A stretch of 40,635 bases of DNA from a virus. Both the position numbers and the translations under genes were made by a program. The notes below the pieces were generated by a model. That model worked only from the letters and a program-made list of their open reading frames with translations. It was not told where the DNA came from and did no database searches. Of the stretch, positions 10,959-19,700 are shown one piece after another. The stretch's first letter is position 1. Every line of letters starts with the position of its first letter. Location of the stretch: the IMG/VR virus record IMGVR_UViG_3300021956_000025, positions 1 to 40,635 of that record; one strand, written 5' to 3'.

Positions 10959-11636
10959 TTACACCTGATTGGGATTCATTCTTGGAACACAGCCAAGATT
11001 AAAGTGCACAAATCGGATCGGTTCATCTGTACCATGACGGCCAAAAGAGTGTGGAAGCCATGCATTGGTAAAAATCAGCATTCCTGGTTTAGGCCAGATT
11101 ACAATTTGATCACTTGTGTAAGAGATCTCATGCGAGTCTTTCTGAAATAATCCAACTTGAACTTTCGCAGGACGCGGATCATGTAGAATAAGAGGACTAC
11201 ATTTTTCAGGAGTTTCAAGAAAATAAAAACCTACAATTTGTGTCTGTCCTGCATGGCTATGCTGTTCCATAAGAGAGTGCTTGTGATGCTCCTGCATCCA
11301 CATTTCAGTGAAGAACATGTGATAATTCTCCATTGCTACACCTTGATGGTCCAGAATATCAAATGATGTTTGCCCCACAAAGCTAACAAATTCATCAATA
11401 CGTGCATCTGTAAACATCTGCTCTGACATAACAACTGGGAATATTTCATCATATTCCTTAGATTGTTCTGGAACAGAATCAAGTGCCACTTCTCTAACAG
11501 CATCAAGATATTCAGGCTTATCAATAACGTAAATGTTAGTTGGAAAATAAGTAAATACCTGAAGTTCAGAATTAACAGCAGAACATGAAGATGTGTGAAC
11601 TACATCAGATTCATCATAAATAATTTCAGCGTTCAT
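10959..11636 (-). CDS. 2OG-Fe(II) oxygenase, TIGR02466/2OG-FeII_Oxy_5 type
   Basis: A 225-aa putative iron/2OG dioxygenase. It shows SLMEQHSHAGQTQIVGFYFLE (H-x-H then the strand GFYFLETP), SPLILHDPRPAKVQ, and near the C-terminus GMLIFTNAWLPHSFGRH and EPIRFVHFNLG. This is the full TIGR02466 pattern, more complete than in the protein at 3-545, with an additional N-terminal helical region (VFTYFPTNIYVIDKPE). It sits inside the tail fibre block between a fibre-tip gene and a small conserved gene, in the late operon, so it should be made together with the fibres. Its substrate is unknown; the fibres are the obvious candidates by timing and location. Confidence 0.8.
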   Translation of the reverse strand: MNAEIIYDESDVVHTSSCSAVNSELQVFTYFPTNIYVIDKPEYLDAVREVALDSVPEQSKEYDEIFPVVMSEQMFTDARIDEFVSFVGQTSFDILDHQGVAMENYHMFFTEMWMQEHHKHSLMEQHSHAGQTQIVGFYFLETPEKCSPLILHDPRPAKVQVGLFQKDSHEISYTSDQIVIWPKPGMLIFTNAWLPHSFGRHGTDEPIRFVHFNLGCVPRMNPNQV

Positions 11637-11637
11637 A

Positions 11638-12219
11638 TTAATTTTTAATAGCTATAATGTTATCGACATATTGAACAGCAAGATTTATTGCACTTCCACT
11701 AAATGATGCTGAAGGATTTGTATATGCATGCGTATGTGATGATCCACAACCTTGTGATGCAACTCTAAAGCTATAGCTTGTCCATCCATTCCATTGAACG
11801 CATCCGAAAACACGTGTACTTCTTATACACCCAAGACCAGGAATATACCTAGTGGTCTGGCAACCACCTCCACAACAGGATGTACCATATTGTGGCGCCC
11901 CGTTATGCCTATGTCCTGGCATCTGTGATGTACTCAATGTAGTTGAAGCTATGCCTCCTCCTGAAACATTTACTGAACCTGATGGCGTTTGGCTGGCAAA
12001 AGCTGTAGTGAATGATACTGAGCCTCCAGTGCCACCGCCACTTCCTGAAACAATTCTCATAGCATAGTTATTATAACTAGTGCATTGTGTCCAACCAGTA
12101 GGAGCAGCAGCCTGCTGAAAATTAGTTTTAGATCCAGTTGGAATTGATGGTGCTTGATAGAAAGCAGCAGTTTTCTGTATAGTGCCATCAGGGAATGTAA
12201 CTGAATCAGCCTTTTTCAT
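11638..12219 (-). CDS. tail fibre tip protein, paralogue of the collagen-fibre head
   Basis: A 193-aa protein: MKKADSVTFPDGTIQKTA (an N-terminal attachment segment), then GWTQCTSYNNYAMRIV, MPGHRHNG, a Cys-rich loop ([26 protein letters not shown]), SHTHA and the ending NLAVQYVDNIIAIKN. From residue about 30 it is clearly homologous along its length to the C-terminal 166 residues of the collagen-like fibre (3737-4235). An ATG at 12234 is possible, but 12219 makes an ATGA overlap with the preceding gene with GGGAG upstream. It looks like a stand-alone copy of the fibre head with its own short stalk. Confidence 0.85.
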   Translation of the reverse strand: MKKADSVTFPDGTIQKTAAFYQAPSIPTGSKTNFQQAAAPTGWTQCTSYNNYAMRIVSGSGGGTGGSVSFTTAFASQTPSGSVNVSGGGIASTTLSTSQMPGHRHNGAPQYGTSCCGGGCQTTRYIPGLGCIRSTRVFGCVQWNGWTSYSFRVASQGCGSSHTHAYTNPSASFSGSAINLAVQYVDNIIAIKN

Positions 12220-12587
12220 GACATAATCTCCCAAGCAGCAGTTACTATAAGTGCATTGGCAGTTCCAGCAGTGGCCCCAAGAGAAGTATTTTCAGGTAAA
12301 TAAATTGAATTTGTTTTATCAATGATATTTACAGTAGAGTTTGGAGCAATAGAAATTGCAGATGCAAATGGAAATGCAGTGCCATTCAATCCATATTGAT
12401 TATATGTATTTAAAGTAAAGTTTGCTGCAGTACCAGAAGTATTTGTTACTTGAACTGTTTCAACTTTTATAATGGTACCTGATGCAACTGCATTGCTAAT
12501 TAACTGAGTTGCAGAAGTAGTTGATAAATTAGTCTGACCAAGATTGCCATAGATATTAGCAACACTACCTAAATTCGGATTAGCCAT
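12216..12587 (-). CDS. hypothetical beta-rich virion protein
   Basis: A 123-aa protein, starting MANPNLGSVANIYGN, with a repeating Thr/Ala/Asn-rich beta pattern: TNLSTTSATQLISNAVASG, KVETVQVTNTSGTAANFTL and STVNIIDKTNSIYLPENTSL. Such sequences with a VxVxNTSGTAA..T.........G........ISI core are common as small phage tail or capsid decoration beta-sandwiches. Located between two fibre-type genes, so probably part of a fibre or baseplate. Family not identified. Confidence 0.6.
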   Translation of the reverse strand: MANPNLGSVANIYGNLGQTNLSTTSATQLISNAVASGTIIKVETVQVTNTSGTAANFTLNTYNQYGLNGTAFPFASAISIAPNSTVNIIDKTNSIYLPENTSLGATAGTANALIVTAAWEIMS

Positions 12588-12599
12588 GTGTATTTACTC

Positions 12600-12863
12600 C
12601 TACACGCAGAATATGTTTGAAATTGCAAAAATTCTTCCCGCGCTTACTGCTGCCCCTGATGTCAAAATAGATCCATCTGGGAATACTATTTCTTGAACAT
12701 TAACAACACCGGTAGAAGTTATATTATTGAAAGTAACATTGCCATCACTATCCACTTCAAAAGGAGATATGAAACGACATGTCACACCACCTTGAACAGT
12801 TACAAGCAAATCACCTACACCAATGAAAAATGCTTGAGGAAGCTGACTTATTTTAAGATCCAT
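12600..12863 (-). CDS. tail-fibre-like small protein
   Basis: An 87-aa protein: MDLKISQLPQAFFIGVGDLL opens like many phage fibre N-termini (KISQLP..........GD...), followed by SPFEVDSDGNVTFNNITSTG and VQEIVFPDGSILTSG, a motif shared with fibre attachment regions (FPDGT.Q.....) such as the one at the start of the 11638-12219 gene. Probably a fibre or a fibre adapter. AAGAGG precedes the ATG, overlapping the end of the J gene. Confidence 0.55.
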   Translation of the reverse strand: MDLKISQLPQAFFIGVGDLLVTVQGGVTCRFISPFEVDSDGNVTFNNITSTGVVNVQEIVFPDGSILTSGAAVSAGRIFAISNIFCV

Positions 12864-12864
12864 A

Positions 12865-14307
12865 TTAACCTCTTACAAATGTAATATCAGCGCTGGTTGC
12901 ATAATAATATCCATTAATGTCGCCAACTACTACGCCTGTATTTAAAGCAGGAGTAAGTATTTGACCATTAACAGTAACTGTGAATCCAATATGAGTTATA
13001 AGAGGTGTTGGAATAAGATCAACAACTGCTTCTTGAAACAGATATTGCATTTCATAAAAATTAATATATTGGCCAGGGCCAAGTGTATTAATGTAATCTT
13101 GTAAATCAGGCGTTGCCAGTGATGCAACTGCTGCATTATCAATTACCGTTGATGAGCTGGTATTCCAAGTTACTTGTATTTGAGTTGATTGCTGTACTGG
13201 AATAACATATACAATGTTATAAGAATCAGGAGGATCATAAACAGTAACGGTAACATTTCTTGGAAGTTGTATTGACGATTGACTAGTAGATACATATCCC
13301 CCACTTGTATATGATCCAGAGAATGTTCCAGTTGTAACTATTGAAAATGGATTTACTGCTGTAATAGTTAATGCTACATTATTTATACCAGTAACACCTA
13401 CAACACCCTGAACATAAATGACTTCACCAATGCTAAAGCCAATTGTTGAAAGATTTGTTGTTATTGTTCTTGTTGAAACATTTACTGCAGTAACCTGCAT
13501 TACTGCACCACACAGAACGCCTGGGTCTCCTACGCATTTCCAAATTGCATCAGCTACAGCAGTTGTATCACCACCACCTACAATTACCTCCCATTTAGGA
13601 GGTGTGTAATAACTATTTTGACGAACACTTACAAGACTACCAACAACACCATCAACTCTTTTAACGACAGTTTTGATCATAGAGATCATGCCATCGCAAT
13701 CTGATAAACCAGCTTGAAGAACTTGTGCTCTATAATCTTCTGGAGACTGTGCTGTTGTAGCAGGGATGCCAGGAAGAGGATTATTGACATCAAGAGTAAA
13801 CCCCGCGGGTACGGATGATGTGACAACATTAACAGTATCAGCAGGTACAGGCCAAGAACCTGATTGCAATGCTACACAGTATACCTGTGCACTTTCACCT
13901 ATGCTATCGACAATTGATGCTGCTTGAGTTGAATATGTATATGTACCATCAGTAACAAGAGTGCCTTGTGGAATTGTAAGTCCTGGCGTACCAGTAAAAA
14001 TTACATATACAGAAGTATTAAATCCAGTTCCTTGCGTGACGCCATAAATCTGACCAAGCATATTTAGTATATACAAATTGGCAGCATATGGAGAAACTGA
14101 AGCAATAGTCTCAACTTTTGCTTGTTCTGCCAGAGCAAGAGCAGCTACATCTGTACTAACAATATCTTCAATCAAAGTTCCTGGAAGATTAGTAGAAAGT
14201 CCAGGATTTTCAGCTACAGCAAATGCTACAAGTGCATCACGCAGCTCTTGCGGGGTTGCAGCGATTGGGCCAACTTTAGGGAGAATAGTCGTTATACCAA
14301 GTTTCAT
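12865..14307 (-). CDS. baseplate J-like protein (gp47 family) with inserted beta domain
   Basis: A 480-aa baseplate wedge component. The N-terminus (LRDALVAFAVAENPGLSTNL then PGTLIEDIVSTDVAALALAE) and the segment IYGVTQGTGFNTSVYVIFTG, LTIPQGTLVTDGTYTYST are typical of J. The helical AQSPEDYRAQVLQ ... DGMISMIKTVVKRVDGVV block and the C-terminal LPRNVTVTVYDPPDSYNIVYV are also J-like. About residues 275-345 are an insertion: QVTAVNVSTRTITTN ... GEVIYVQGVVGVTGINN ... TSGGYV, a beta domain like the FCCH domains seen in other phage proteins. It joins the wedge to the sheath ring. It is preceded by its gpW/gp25 analogue, overlapping by ATGA-like coupling. Confidence 0.85.
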   Translation of the reverse strand: MKLGITTILPKVGPIAATPQELRDALVAFAVAENPGLSTNLPGTLIEDIVSTDVAALALAEQAKVETIASVSPYAANLYILNMLGQIYGVTQGTGFNTSVYVIFTGTPGLTIPQGTLVTDGTYTYSTQAASIVDSIGESAQVYCVALQSGSWPVPADTVNVVTSSVPAGFTLDVNNPLPGIPATTAQSPEDYRAQVLQAGLSDCDGMISMIKTVVKRVDGVVGSLVSVRQNSYYTPPKWEVIVGGGDTTAVADAIWKCVGDPGVLCGAVMQVTAVNVSTRTITTNLSTIGFSIGEVIYVQGVVGVTGINNVALTITAVNPFSIVTTGTFSGSYTSGGYVSTSQSSIQLPRNVTVTVYDPPDSYNIVYVIPVQQSTQIQVTWNTSSSTVIDNAAVASLATPDLQDYINTLGPGQYINFYEMQYLFQEAVVDLIPTPLITHIGFTVTVNGQILTPALNTGVVVGDINGYYYATSADITFVRG

Positions 14308-14666
14308 ATCGGAACCACCGCTGAGATTATTGCACCAGTATTTGTTATTGCAGTAACATTGTATACAGGAGTAATTGCTCCATTTGCATCAGATTGATGC
14401 GCAGGAACAACTTGCAAACTTATAAAGTATTGAGAATACTTAGATTGCATAAAATATACATTGTTATCAGGAATTGTCTGACTTTGGACTGCCTGAATTG
14501 AAGGGACTCCATATTCCGCGTAGAAGGGGCTTTCCTGTGGTTGTAGTTGAAGCACCTGACAGAATGCAGAAAGATATACACCATCATTGAAACCATTGGC
14601 ATCAGTTTCAACTGCAACCCAAGTATAGTCATATGCTGTAGTATATTTTCTAGCCCAAACCCTCAT
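14304..14666 (-). CDS. baseplate wedge protein, gp25/W positional analogue
   Basis: A 120-aa protein starting MRVWARKYTTAYDYTWVAVE. It has FNDGVYLSAFCQVLQLQPQE and ESPFYAEYGVPSIQAVQSQ, which are positioned like the first-helix and loop of gp25-type wedge proteins. It sits directly between the spike (V-like) gene and J, the position of W in P2. The EPR motif typical of gp25 is not evident (QPQESPF is in its place). GGAGGTG gives a strong start. The role is inferred mainly from synteny. Confidence 0.6.
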   Translation of the reverse strand: MRVWARKYTTAYDYTWVAVETDANGFNDGVYLSAFCQVLQLQPQESPFYAEYGVPSIQAVQSQTIPDNNVYFMQSKYSQYFISLQVVPAHQSDANGAITPVYNVTAITNTGAIISAVVPI

Positions 14667-15427
14667 GATACACCTCCAGTTGTGCCAGGAGCAGTTGAGA
14701 CAGGATGTGTATGGCCCAAGAAAGATTTTCCTTGAATTGTTGTACTTCCTTGCAAATTAGTAGAACCAGTCACAGTCAAATTGCCTACAACGCTAGCACT
14801 AGATGAAATTATTTTAACAGTAGGTGATGTAATATCTATTTCTCCATCTTTCAATATTACAGTATTGGCAGATGTTTTATATTGCAAAGTAATATTTGTA
14901 CTGCCTAAAGTTATTGTGCCATCTTTGTAATCTACAATAACATTATCTTTATTAACAGTTATAGTGGCATCTTTATTGTCAGTGCGAATAATTGCTCCAT
15001 TTGGAGCAGCAACTACAACTGCATCAACATCATCTGTTTCACTCCAATCAGCTTGTGCTATTGGTATAAACATTAATGTTGGTCCAAAATTACCATGTCC
15101 AATTAAGGATGATATACCTGTTGATAATTTTGCAATATTTCTAGTATTAGTATCAATAGATATTGTAACGCCTGGGTCGCCTTTTTTGATAGGATAACGT
15201 ATGTATTTCCATCCCATAATAGGAATTGTAATTTGAGGCAAATCCAATGGACTACCATTTGATCCTATTACAGAAAAATTTACTGTTACAATTCCTTTTG
15301 TGTTATCAACACTATCAACAGTGCAAGGTAATTGCCAACCAAAACTTTCATTATCTGAATCATTCAGATAACGAACAGCATTTGCAAGGTTTTGAGCAAA
15401 TGAAACTTTTTTGCTAAAATCGCTCAC
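14663..15427 (-). CDS. baseplate spike protein, gpV/gp138-like
   Basis: A 254-aa membrane-piercing spike. The N-terminal region (FGWQLPCTVDSVDNTKGIVT) is an OB-fold segment as in Gp138-type baseplate spikes. Residues 150-234 form a beta-helix-like repeat (ATITVNKDNVIVDYKDGTIT, TNITLQYKTSANTVILKDGE). The C-terminal 20 residues contain GHTHPVSTAPG (H239, H241): the histidine pair that coordinates a metal at the tip apex in such spikes. It is a trimer at the bottom of the tail tube. Encoded between two baseplate genes, with ATGA overlap to the next. Confidence 0.85.
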   Translation of the reverse strand: MSDFSKKVSFAQNLANAVRYLNDSDNESFGWQLPCTVDSVDNTKGIVTVNFSVIGSNGSPLDLPQITIPIMGWKYIRYPIKKGDPGVTISIDTNTRNIAKLSTGISSLIGHGNFGPTLMFIPIAQADWSETDDVDAVVVAAPNGAIIRTDNKDATITVNKDNVIVDYKDGTITLGSTNITLQYKTSANTVILKDGEIDITSPTVKIISSSASVVGNLTVTGSTNLQGSTTIQGKSFLGHTHPVSTAPGTTGGVS

Positions 15428-15675
15428 GGAAGTATCTCAACAACCTGATCAATTGGCAAATAACTCATAGTAGAATCTGTAAAGTATCCTGCTATCATAT
15501 TCTTATTCGACACAAGCGGAAGGTTTACGACTAGTTTACCGCTGTTGTCGATAATTTTAAAGTATAATCGTTGACCGAAAGTTAAATAATATACAATTAA
15601 AGTATATGCCATATTATCAAGCATAACATTAAATGTTAATGGCGATGCAAAATTATTTGGTACTCTGTAAATCAC
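15424..15675 (-). CDS. baseplate plug-like small protein
   Basis: An 83-aa protein with a GTG start (GTGATTTAC) overlapping the previous stop. It reads FNVMLDNMAYTLIVYYLTFG, QRLYFKIIDNSG, LPLVSNKNMIAGYF, the layout of phage proteins known as DUF6983 or Pam3 gp18-like baseplate plug: a strand-rich fold with a Y..x.l.YN...grWyf.i.D.sG.......LV pattern. It is encoded between the spike and another baseplate gene, matching that family's position. Family call is by memory of the pattern; a profile search would settle it. Confidence 0.6.
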   Translation of the reverse strand: MIYRVPNNFASPLTFNVMLDNMAYTLIVYYLTFGQRLYFKIIDNSGKLVVNLPLVSNKNMIAGYFTDSTMSYLPIDQVVEILP

Positions 15676-16316
15676 AACGTGCCTCCGCCGAACGCAGAAT
15701 TAAGCATACCATTAAATGTACCTTTGCCTGATGGGAATGTAAGTAATGGTTGTGTAAAGTCCCATTGATAAGCCCATTGTGCTTGATTTGTTGCCTCAGT
15801 TGAAACATCAGTTATGCCTGTGAGCAAGCAATCAGTATATATCTGGGCAGGAGTAAGAACTGTAAATGTTCCACCCGCCTGAACGTGTGCTTCAACAGTT
15901 GCTTTTACTGCCGACATAATTGCTAATTTAATAGTAACATTTGTATTTTTATTTGCTGGGCAATACATCAGCAATGATATATTATTTGGTTGCTGAATAG
16001 ATGCATTTGCAGCAATCTGCTGATTATAAAATGGATATTCCGCGACTTGGTATTTTAATATTGTGCTGCCAGGCAATGGTCTATAATTTGCAAATGCTTG
16101 GTCTGCTGTACCATTGACAACATTTAAATTACCAATCTCAGTCAAAGTTGATAACGGTAGACCCAATGATTTAATTGTACCAAGAAGGCTACCTGTTATT
16201 CCAAGAGTTCCAGATATGCTGCCTAAGATATTAGATGCCAACCCATTTGTTAATATAATGGGTGATACCTGAAAAGCAGCACCATAAATGCCTGAAAATA
16301 TACCTGCAACTGACAT
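15672..16316 (-). CDS. baseplate/tail hub-associated protein
   Basis: A 214-aa protein: a Gly/Ala/Ser-rich hydrophobic N-terminus (MSVAGIFSGIYGAAFQVSPI ... GSISGTLGITGSLLGTIKSL), then a beta-rich core (STILKYQVAEYPFYNQQIA; NISLLMYCPANKNTNVTIKL; GTFTVLTPAQIYTDCLLTGI) and an aromatic end (QAQWAYQWDFTQPLLTFP). It is placed between the hub and the plug/spike genes. Similar proteins in this position are baseplate constituents of unknown exact role. The hydrophobic N-terminus could insert into the tube end or membrane; speculation. Confidence 0.6.
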   Translation of the reverse strand: MSVAGIFSGIYGAAFQVSPIILTNGLASNILGSISGTLGITGSLLGTIKSLGLPLSTLTEIGNLNVVNGTADQAFANYRPLPGSTILKYQVAEYPFYNQQIAANASIQQPNNISLLMYCPANKNTNVTIKLAIMSAVKATVEAHVQAGGTFTVLTPAQIYTDCLLTGITDVSTEATNQAQWAYQWDFTQPLLTFPSGKGTFNGMLNSAFGGGTL

Positions 16317-16317
16317 A

Positions 16318-17397
16318 TTAGTTCTTCGTCATATCAACGCTAGAAGTTATAACTGTGACCCAACCTTGATAAGATGAATCTCTAAATTTCCCAAGATGCC
16401 TTATCTTTGTAACAAATAGTTGCTTATCTTTCGCAGCCAGAGACTTACTTGGAATAAATGGAGTCCCTGGTTGAAATATTGAACTAACTTGTTTTAGTTG
16501 AATCCAGTTGCCTAATTTAATATCAGCACGCATAGGGTGTACTGATTGAATCTGCACAGTAGCAGATTGTGTTGAATCGCCTCCAGCATAAGAAACAGTT
16601 GGTTGTCCTATAATCTGATCAGCATAAATCTCAATTGTTGCTTCAGCGGATTTTGTGCCACCTACAACTTGAACCTGTGTTGGTGTTTTCTGTAAAATCC
16701 AAACACCCAATGTATATGATTTGTTCTGAATATCAGCAGTTATTTCTCTAATTTTAGTTGAGAAAGAAAGTATATCATAATTAACAGTTAAATATTGCTG
16801 ATCTTTTAAATTAAATTCAGGAATATCTGAATAAACAAATTCTGTTATACCAACTGGTTTAAGCGCATTCTCAAGAGCAGTTTTAAATTGAATATCTTTA
16901 TTCCATTTAAATACAATTGGTTTTGCAGCATTTGATCTTCCAGGCTCAATTTCTTGAACTGCTGCTCCTGATACAAGAGATGATCCAAAAAGAAGCTGAA
17001 GACACATATCACCACCAACCCAGTTGGCATATGAAATAACAACTGTGCCTTTTGCAAGTAAACCATTATTGTTAGAATTTGCTAATGGGAAACCTGCTCC
17101 ATTAGTAATAGCAAATCCTGCATATATTTCAATTTGCATACCTTGATAGTATTGTGCACTATCAATAACAGCTTGTGGAGGATTGTAAATTTTAAGAACA
17201 GAATTTGGCTGCATCTGATCAAAAGGTGCAACCTCGATATCAAAATCAACTTCAAGTGCTCCAGGCAAGTTTGCACTTCCAAATCCAAAAAAGGAAATGT
17301 TTGCCGATTGCGTTCCATACTCTAACAAAAAATCCCCACCATTAGATGGCACAGGGGCATTTGCAGTGGGAATAAATTTTATATAATACCAACGCAT
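16318..17397 (-). CDS. baseplate hub protein (gp27/gpD-like)
   Basis: A 359-aa protein. Segments SGGDFLLEYG..SANISFFGF and LEVDFDIEVAPFDQMQPNSV then LKIYNPPQAVIDSAQYYQGM are typical of the hub's first tube-like domain in gpD/gp27 proteins (a strand IEVA..., NP..., G..I.IYAG). Later parts (TADIQNKSYTLGVWILQKT; KLGNWIQLKQVSS) match the second tube domain. It closes the tail tube and binds the spike. Encoded immediately after the tape measure (TAATG overlap). Confidence 0.8.
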   Translation of the reverse strand: MRWYYIKFIPTANAPVPSNGGDFLLEYGTQSANISFFGFGSANLPGALEVDFDIEVAPFDQMQPNSVLKIYNPPQAVIDSAQYYQGMQIEIYAGFAITNGAGFPLANSNNNGLLAKGTVVISYANWVGGDMCLQLLFGSSLVSGAAVQEIEPGRSNAAKPIVFKWNKDIQFKTALENALKPVGITEFVYSDIPEFNLKDQQYLTVNYDILSFSTKIREITADIQNKSYTLGVWILQKTPTQVQVVGGTKSAEATIEIYADQIIGQPTVSYAGGDSTQSATVQIQSVHPMRADIKLGNWIQLKQVSSIFQPGTPFIPSKSLAAKDKQLFVTKIRHLGKFRDSSYQGWVTVITSSVDMTKN

Positions 17398-19700
17398 TAC
17401 TGTGTACTAGAGAATTGGTTACTAAATGCAAATGAACCGCCAATTGCGCCAACAACTTTATCCAGCTGAACTCCTATACTTGAACTTGATTGACGATCCT
17501 GAACTGATAAATTAATTGACACAGGCTTTGGCATATTATAACCTGTTCCACCACCATTAGTCATAGGTGTATTAACTTGAGGGATTGAAACATCTTCACC
17601 AGGGTTTAATCTTTTCTTTCTTACTGCAATTGCATCAGTTAGCCTATTTTCTTCAGCGGGAATTCCTGGCTTTTCATAACCAGTCATAAATTCATGCGTA
17701 GACCCAGCAACAGTTTTTGATTTTCTAATTTTATCAAGAACACTAGCATATTTATGCTGAAGATCTTCAATCAAAAACAAATAATTTGCTTCATCAGAAG
17801 ATGGAGATAATCCTTTCTGTTTTGAAAATTCTTCAAATTCAGTTCTGCGTTCACCAGTCCATTGAGCCCAACCATATCCACCACGACCAGATTTAGGATT
17901 CAATTCCTGAAGGTTTCTAAATCCACCTGTTTCATGATAAAGATTGCCTACAATACCAGCTGCTTGATCAGGAGTAAGCTGAAGGTCACGCTCAAGCCTT
18001 TCTGCAATTTCCGCGCCTTTTGATACAGATCCTGCTGATAATCTTCTTTCATGTTTTTCGCGTTCCCCAGGAGGAAGCGTACTCCACCATGCAGCTTCAT
18101 TCTCAGGAGTGGGACCAAACTGATTGATAAATGATTTTACAGATGCGCTAAAATTTTTGATATCAGAAGCAATTGTAGCCCAATCTATTTTCTTTAATTC
18201 ATCCCAAGCAGCACTTAAAGTTGACGTAATACCATTCCAAACTTTTTCAAATTCTTCTTTTGTTTTATCATCTTTCAACCAGCCAGTAAACTTTTCAAGC
18301 TGTGCTATAAGATAATCAACTGATGAATTGATTTTATCTTCAGAAAGGATATTATCAAAAAGACCAATAAATGCTTTGCCAAGCCTTTCCATGGGCTCAA
18401 GAGCAGGAGCAAGTTTAGTTGCAAAATATGCTTTAATTTTAATACTCATCTGATTTAGACTCATATCAAAATTAGAGATAGATTGAAGTGCTTGATCACT
18501 TATTCCAAAATTTGTACGTGCAGCAGCAGTGCGTTTTTTAAACTCCTCTTCTGGAGTGCGCTGCATAGCAAGTAATTCTTCAGTGCTAAACTGCTGAAGC
18601 AAAGGATCAATAGATCGACGAAGGCCAATATTGGCGCCATACTTTTTTGATTCTTTGAACGCATATTCCGCGAGTTTTGCCATAGCAGATGCTGGCGCTT
18701 CATTAGGAGAAGCACCAACTTGGCTACCAGGGCCATACATCATTGGATATGCAATATCAAGCGGATTTGCTCTAAGTGCAGTCATTTTCTGCAGAAGAGC
18801 AGGAGCATCAAACATACCTTTAAATGATGCTCCAAGATACTCAGCACCAAATGCAGGAACACCGGCAGCACGTGCTCCAAATGTCATATCTGAAACATTT
18901 GATATAAGATTGCCTGCAAGAGCAACACCTTTACCAAGCATCTTAGTAGTTGATCCAATAACAGTCTTTGTTAGTTTCCAAAGAGCTGAAAGAGCAGTGC
19001 CAACTAATTTAAAAGGTGCTAAGAAAATAGTTTTAGTTGTCGCAATAGCAAACTTTTGAAGATTATCCCAATTTCTTTCAGAGCGCTTTTCAGCACGTTC
19101 GCGTTTACGGCGTGCCATTGCTTCTTCAGCAATTTCAGTTTCATATTGTTTGGCACGAGCAAGTCTTGTTTCCTGTTCTGAAAGACGTTGTGTAGAAGCA
19201 GCTGATCTACGCTCATAATGAGCCTGAGACATAGCACTGTATTGGTACATAGTCTGACCAAAACGTTGCTCTCTTTCTTGTAAATCAAATTTAAGAGTTC
19301 TACGTTTTGCTCGCAGCTTTTCAGTCGTATCTTGACGAATTTTTTCTTTGCGAAAAATCTGCTCTTCACGTTTTGCGCGAAGTTTTAATTCAGCTTCTTC
19401 TCGCTTGAGTGCAGCATCTTGAACTTTTGAATGACGCTTGCGCGCTGAAATATCAGCCTTGAGCAATGACTCTTGCTGAGCATCATGTAGCTTATAAGTT
19501 TTTGCAGTACGTTTAAATATCTGCGTAAATGACTGAAGAAGTTTAAGCTGCTCAGCCCTCATTTCTTGAGCAGCTTTAGACCTCCCTTTTGGTGCAGTTT
19601 CCATTGAGGATGCAAACTGTTCGCCAATGGTTTTTAGCTTCTCAATTCCTTCAAGAAACTTTTCTAAACCATCTAAGTTAAAGTTCACATTATCAGCCAT
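17397..19700 (-). CDS. tail tape measure protein with lysozyme-like domain
   Basis: A 767-aa protein. Residues about 60-220 are charged coiled coil (KLRAKREEQIFRKEKIRQD, LKFDLQEREQRFGQ), residues 225-290 hydrophobic helices (KLTKTVIGSTTKMLGKGVAL), and about 560-690 a phage lysozyme (Phage_lysozyme2-like) domain: LTPDQAAGIVGNLYHETGGF ... YGWAQWTGERR ... HKYASVLDKIRKSK. The Glu in YHETGGF is the likely catalytic residue. It sets tail length (about 115 nm at 0.15 nm per residue, a rule of thumb) and may locally open peptidoglycan during injection. The start at 19700 has GAGGAGC upstream; a start at 19715 is inside the upstream gene. Its 5' end overlaps the frameshifted chaperone gene by 8 bp. 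Confidence 0.85.
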   Translation of the reverse strand: MADNVNFNLDGLEKFLEGIEKLKTIGEQFASSMETAPKGRSKAAQEMRAEQLKLLQSFTQIFKRTAKTYKLHDAQQESLLKADISARKRHSKVQDAALKREEAELKLRAKREEQIFRKEKIRQDTTEKLRAKRRTLKFDLQEREQRFGQTMYQYSAMSQAHYERRSAASTQRLSEQETRLARAKQYETEIAEEAMARRKRERAEKRSERNWDNLQKFAIATTKTIFLAPFKLVGTALSALWKLTKTVIGSTTKMLGKGVALAGNLISNVSDMTFGARAAGVPAFGAEYLGASFKGMFDAPALLQKMTALRANPLDIAYPMMYGPGSQVGASPNEAPASAMAKLAEYAFKESKKYGANIGLRRSIDPLLQQFSTEELLAMQRTPEEEFKKRTAAARTNFGISDQALQSISNFDMSLNQMSIKIKAYFATKLAPALEPMERLGKAFIGLFDNILSEDKINSSVDYLIAQLEKFTGWLKDDKTKEEFEKVWNGITSTLSAAWDELKKIDWATIASDIKNFSASVKSFINQFGPTPENEAAWWSTLPPGEREKHERRLSAGSVSKGAEIAERLERDLQLTPDQAAGIVGNLYHETGGFRNLQELNPKSGRGGYGWAQWTGERRTEFEEFSKQKGLSPSSDEANYLFLIEDLQHKYASVLDKIRKSKTVAGSTHEFMTGYEKPGIPAEENRLTDAIAVRKKRLNPGEDVSIPQVNTPMTNGGGTGYNMPKPVSINLSVQDRQSSSSIGVQLDKVVGAIGGSFAFSNQFSSTQ

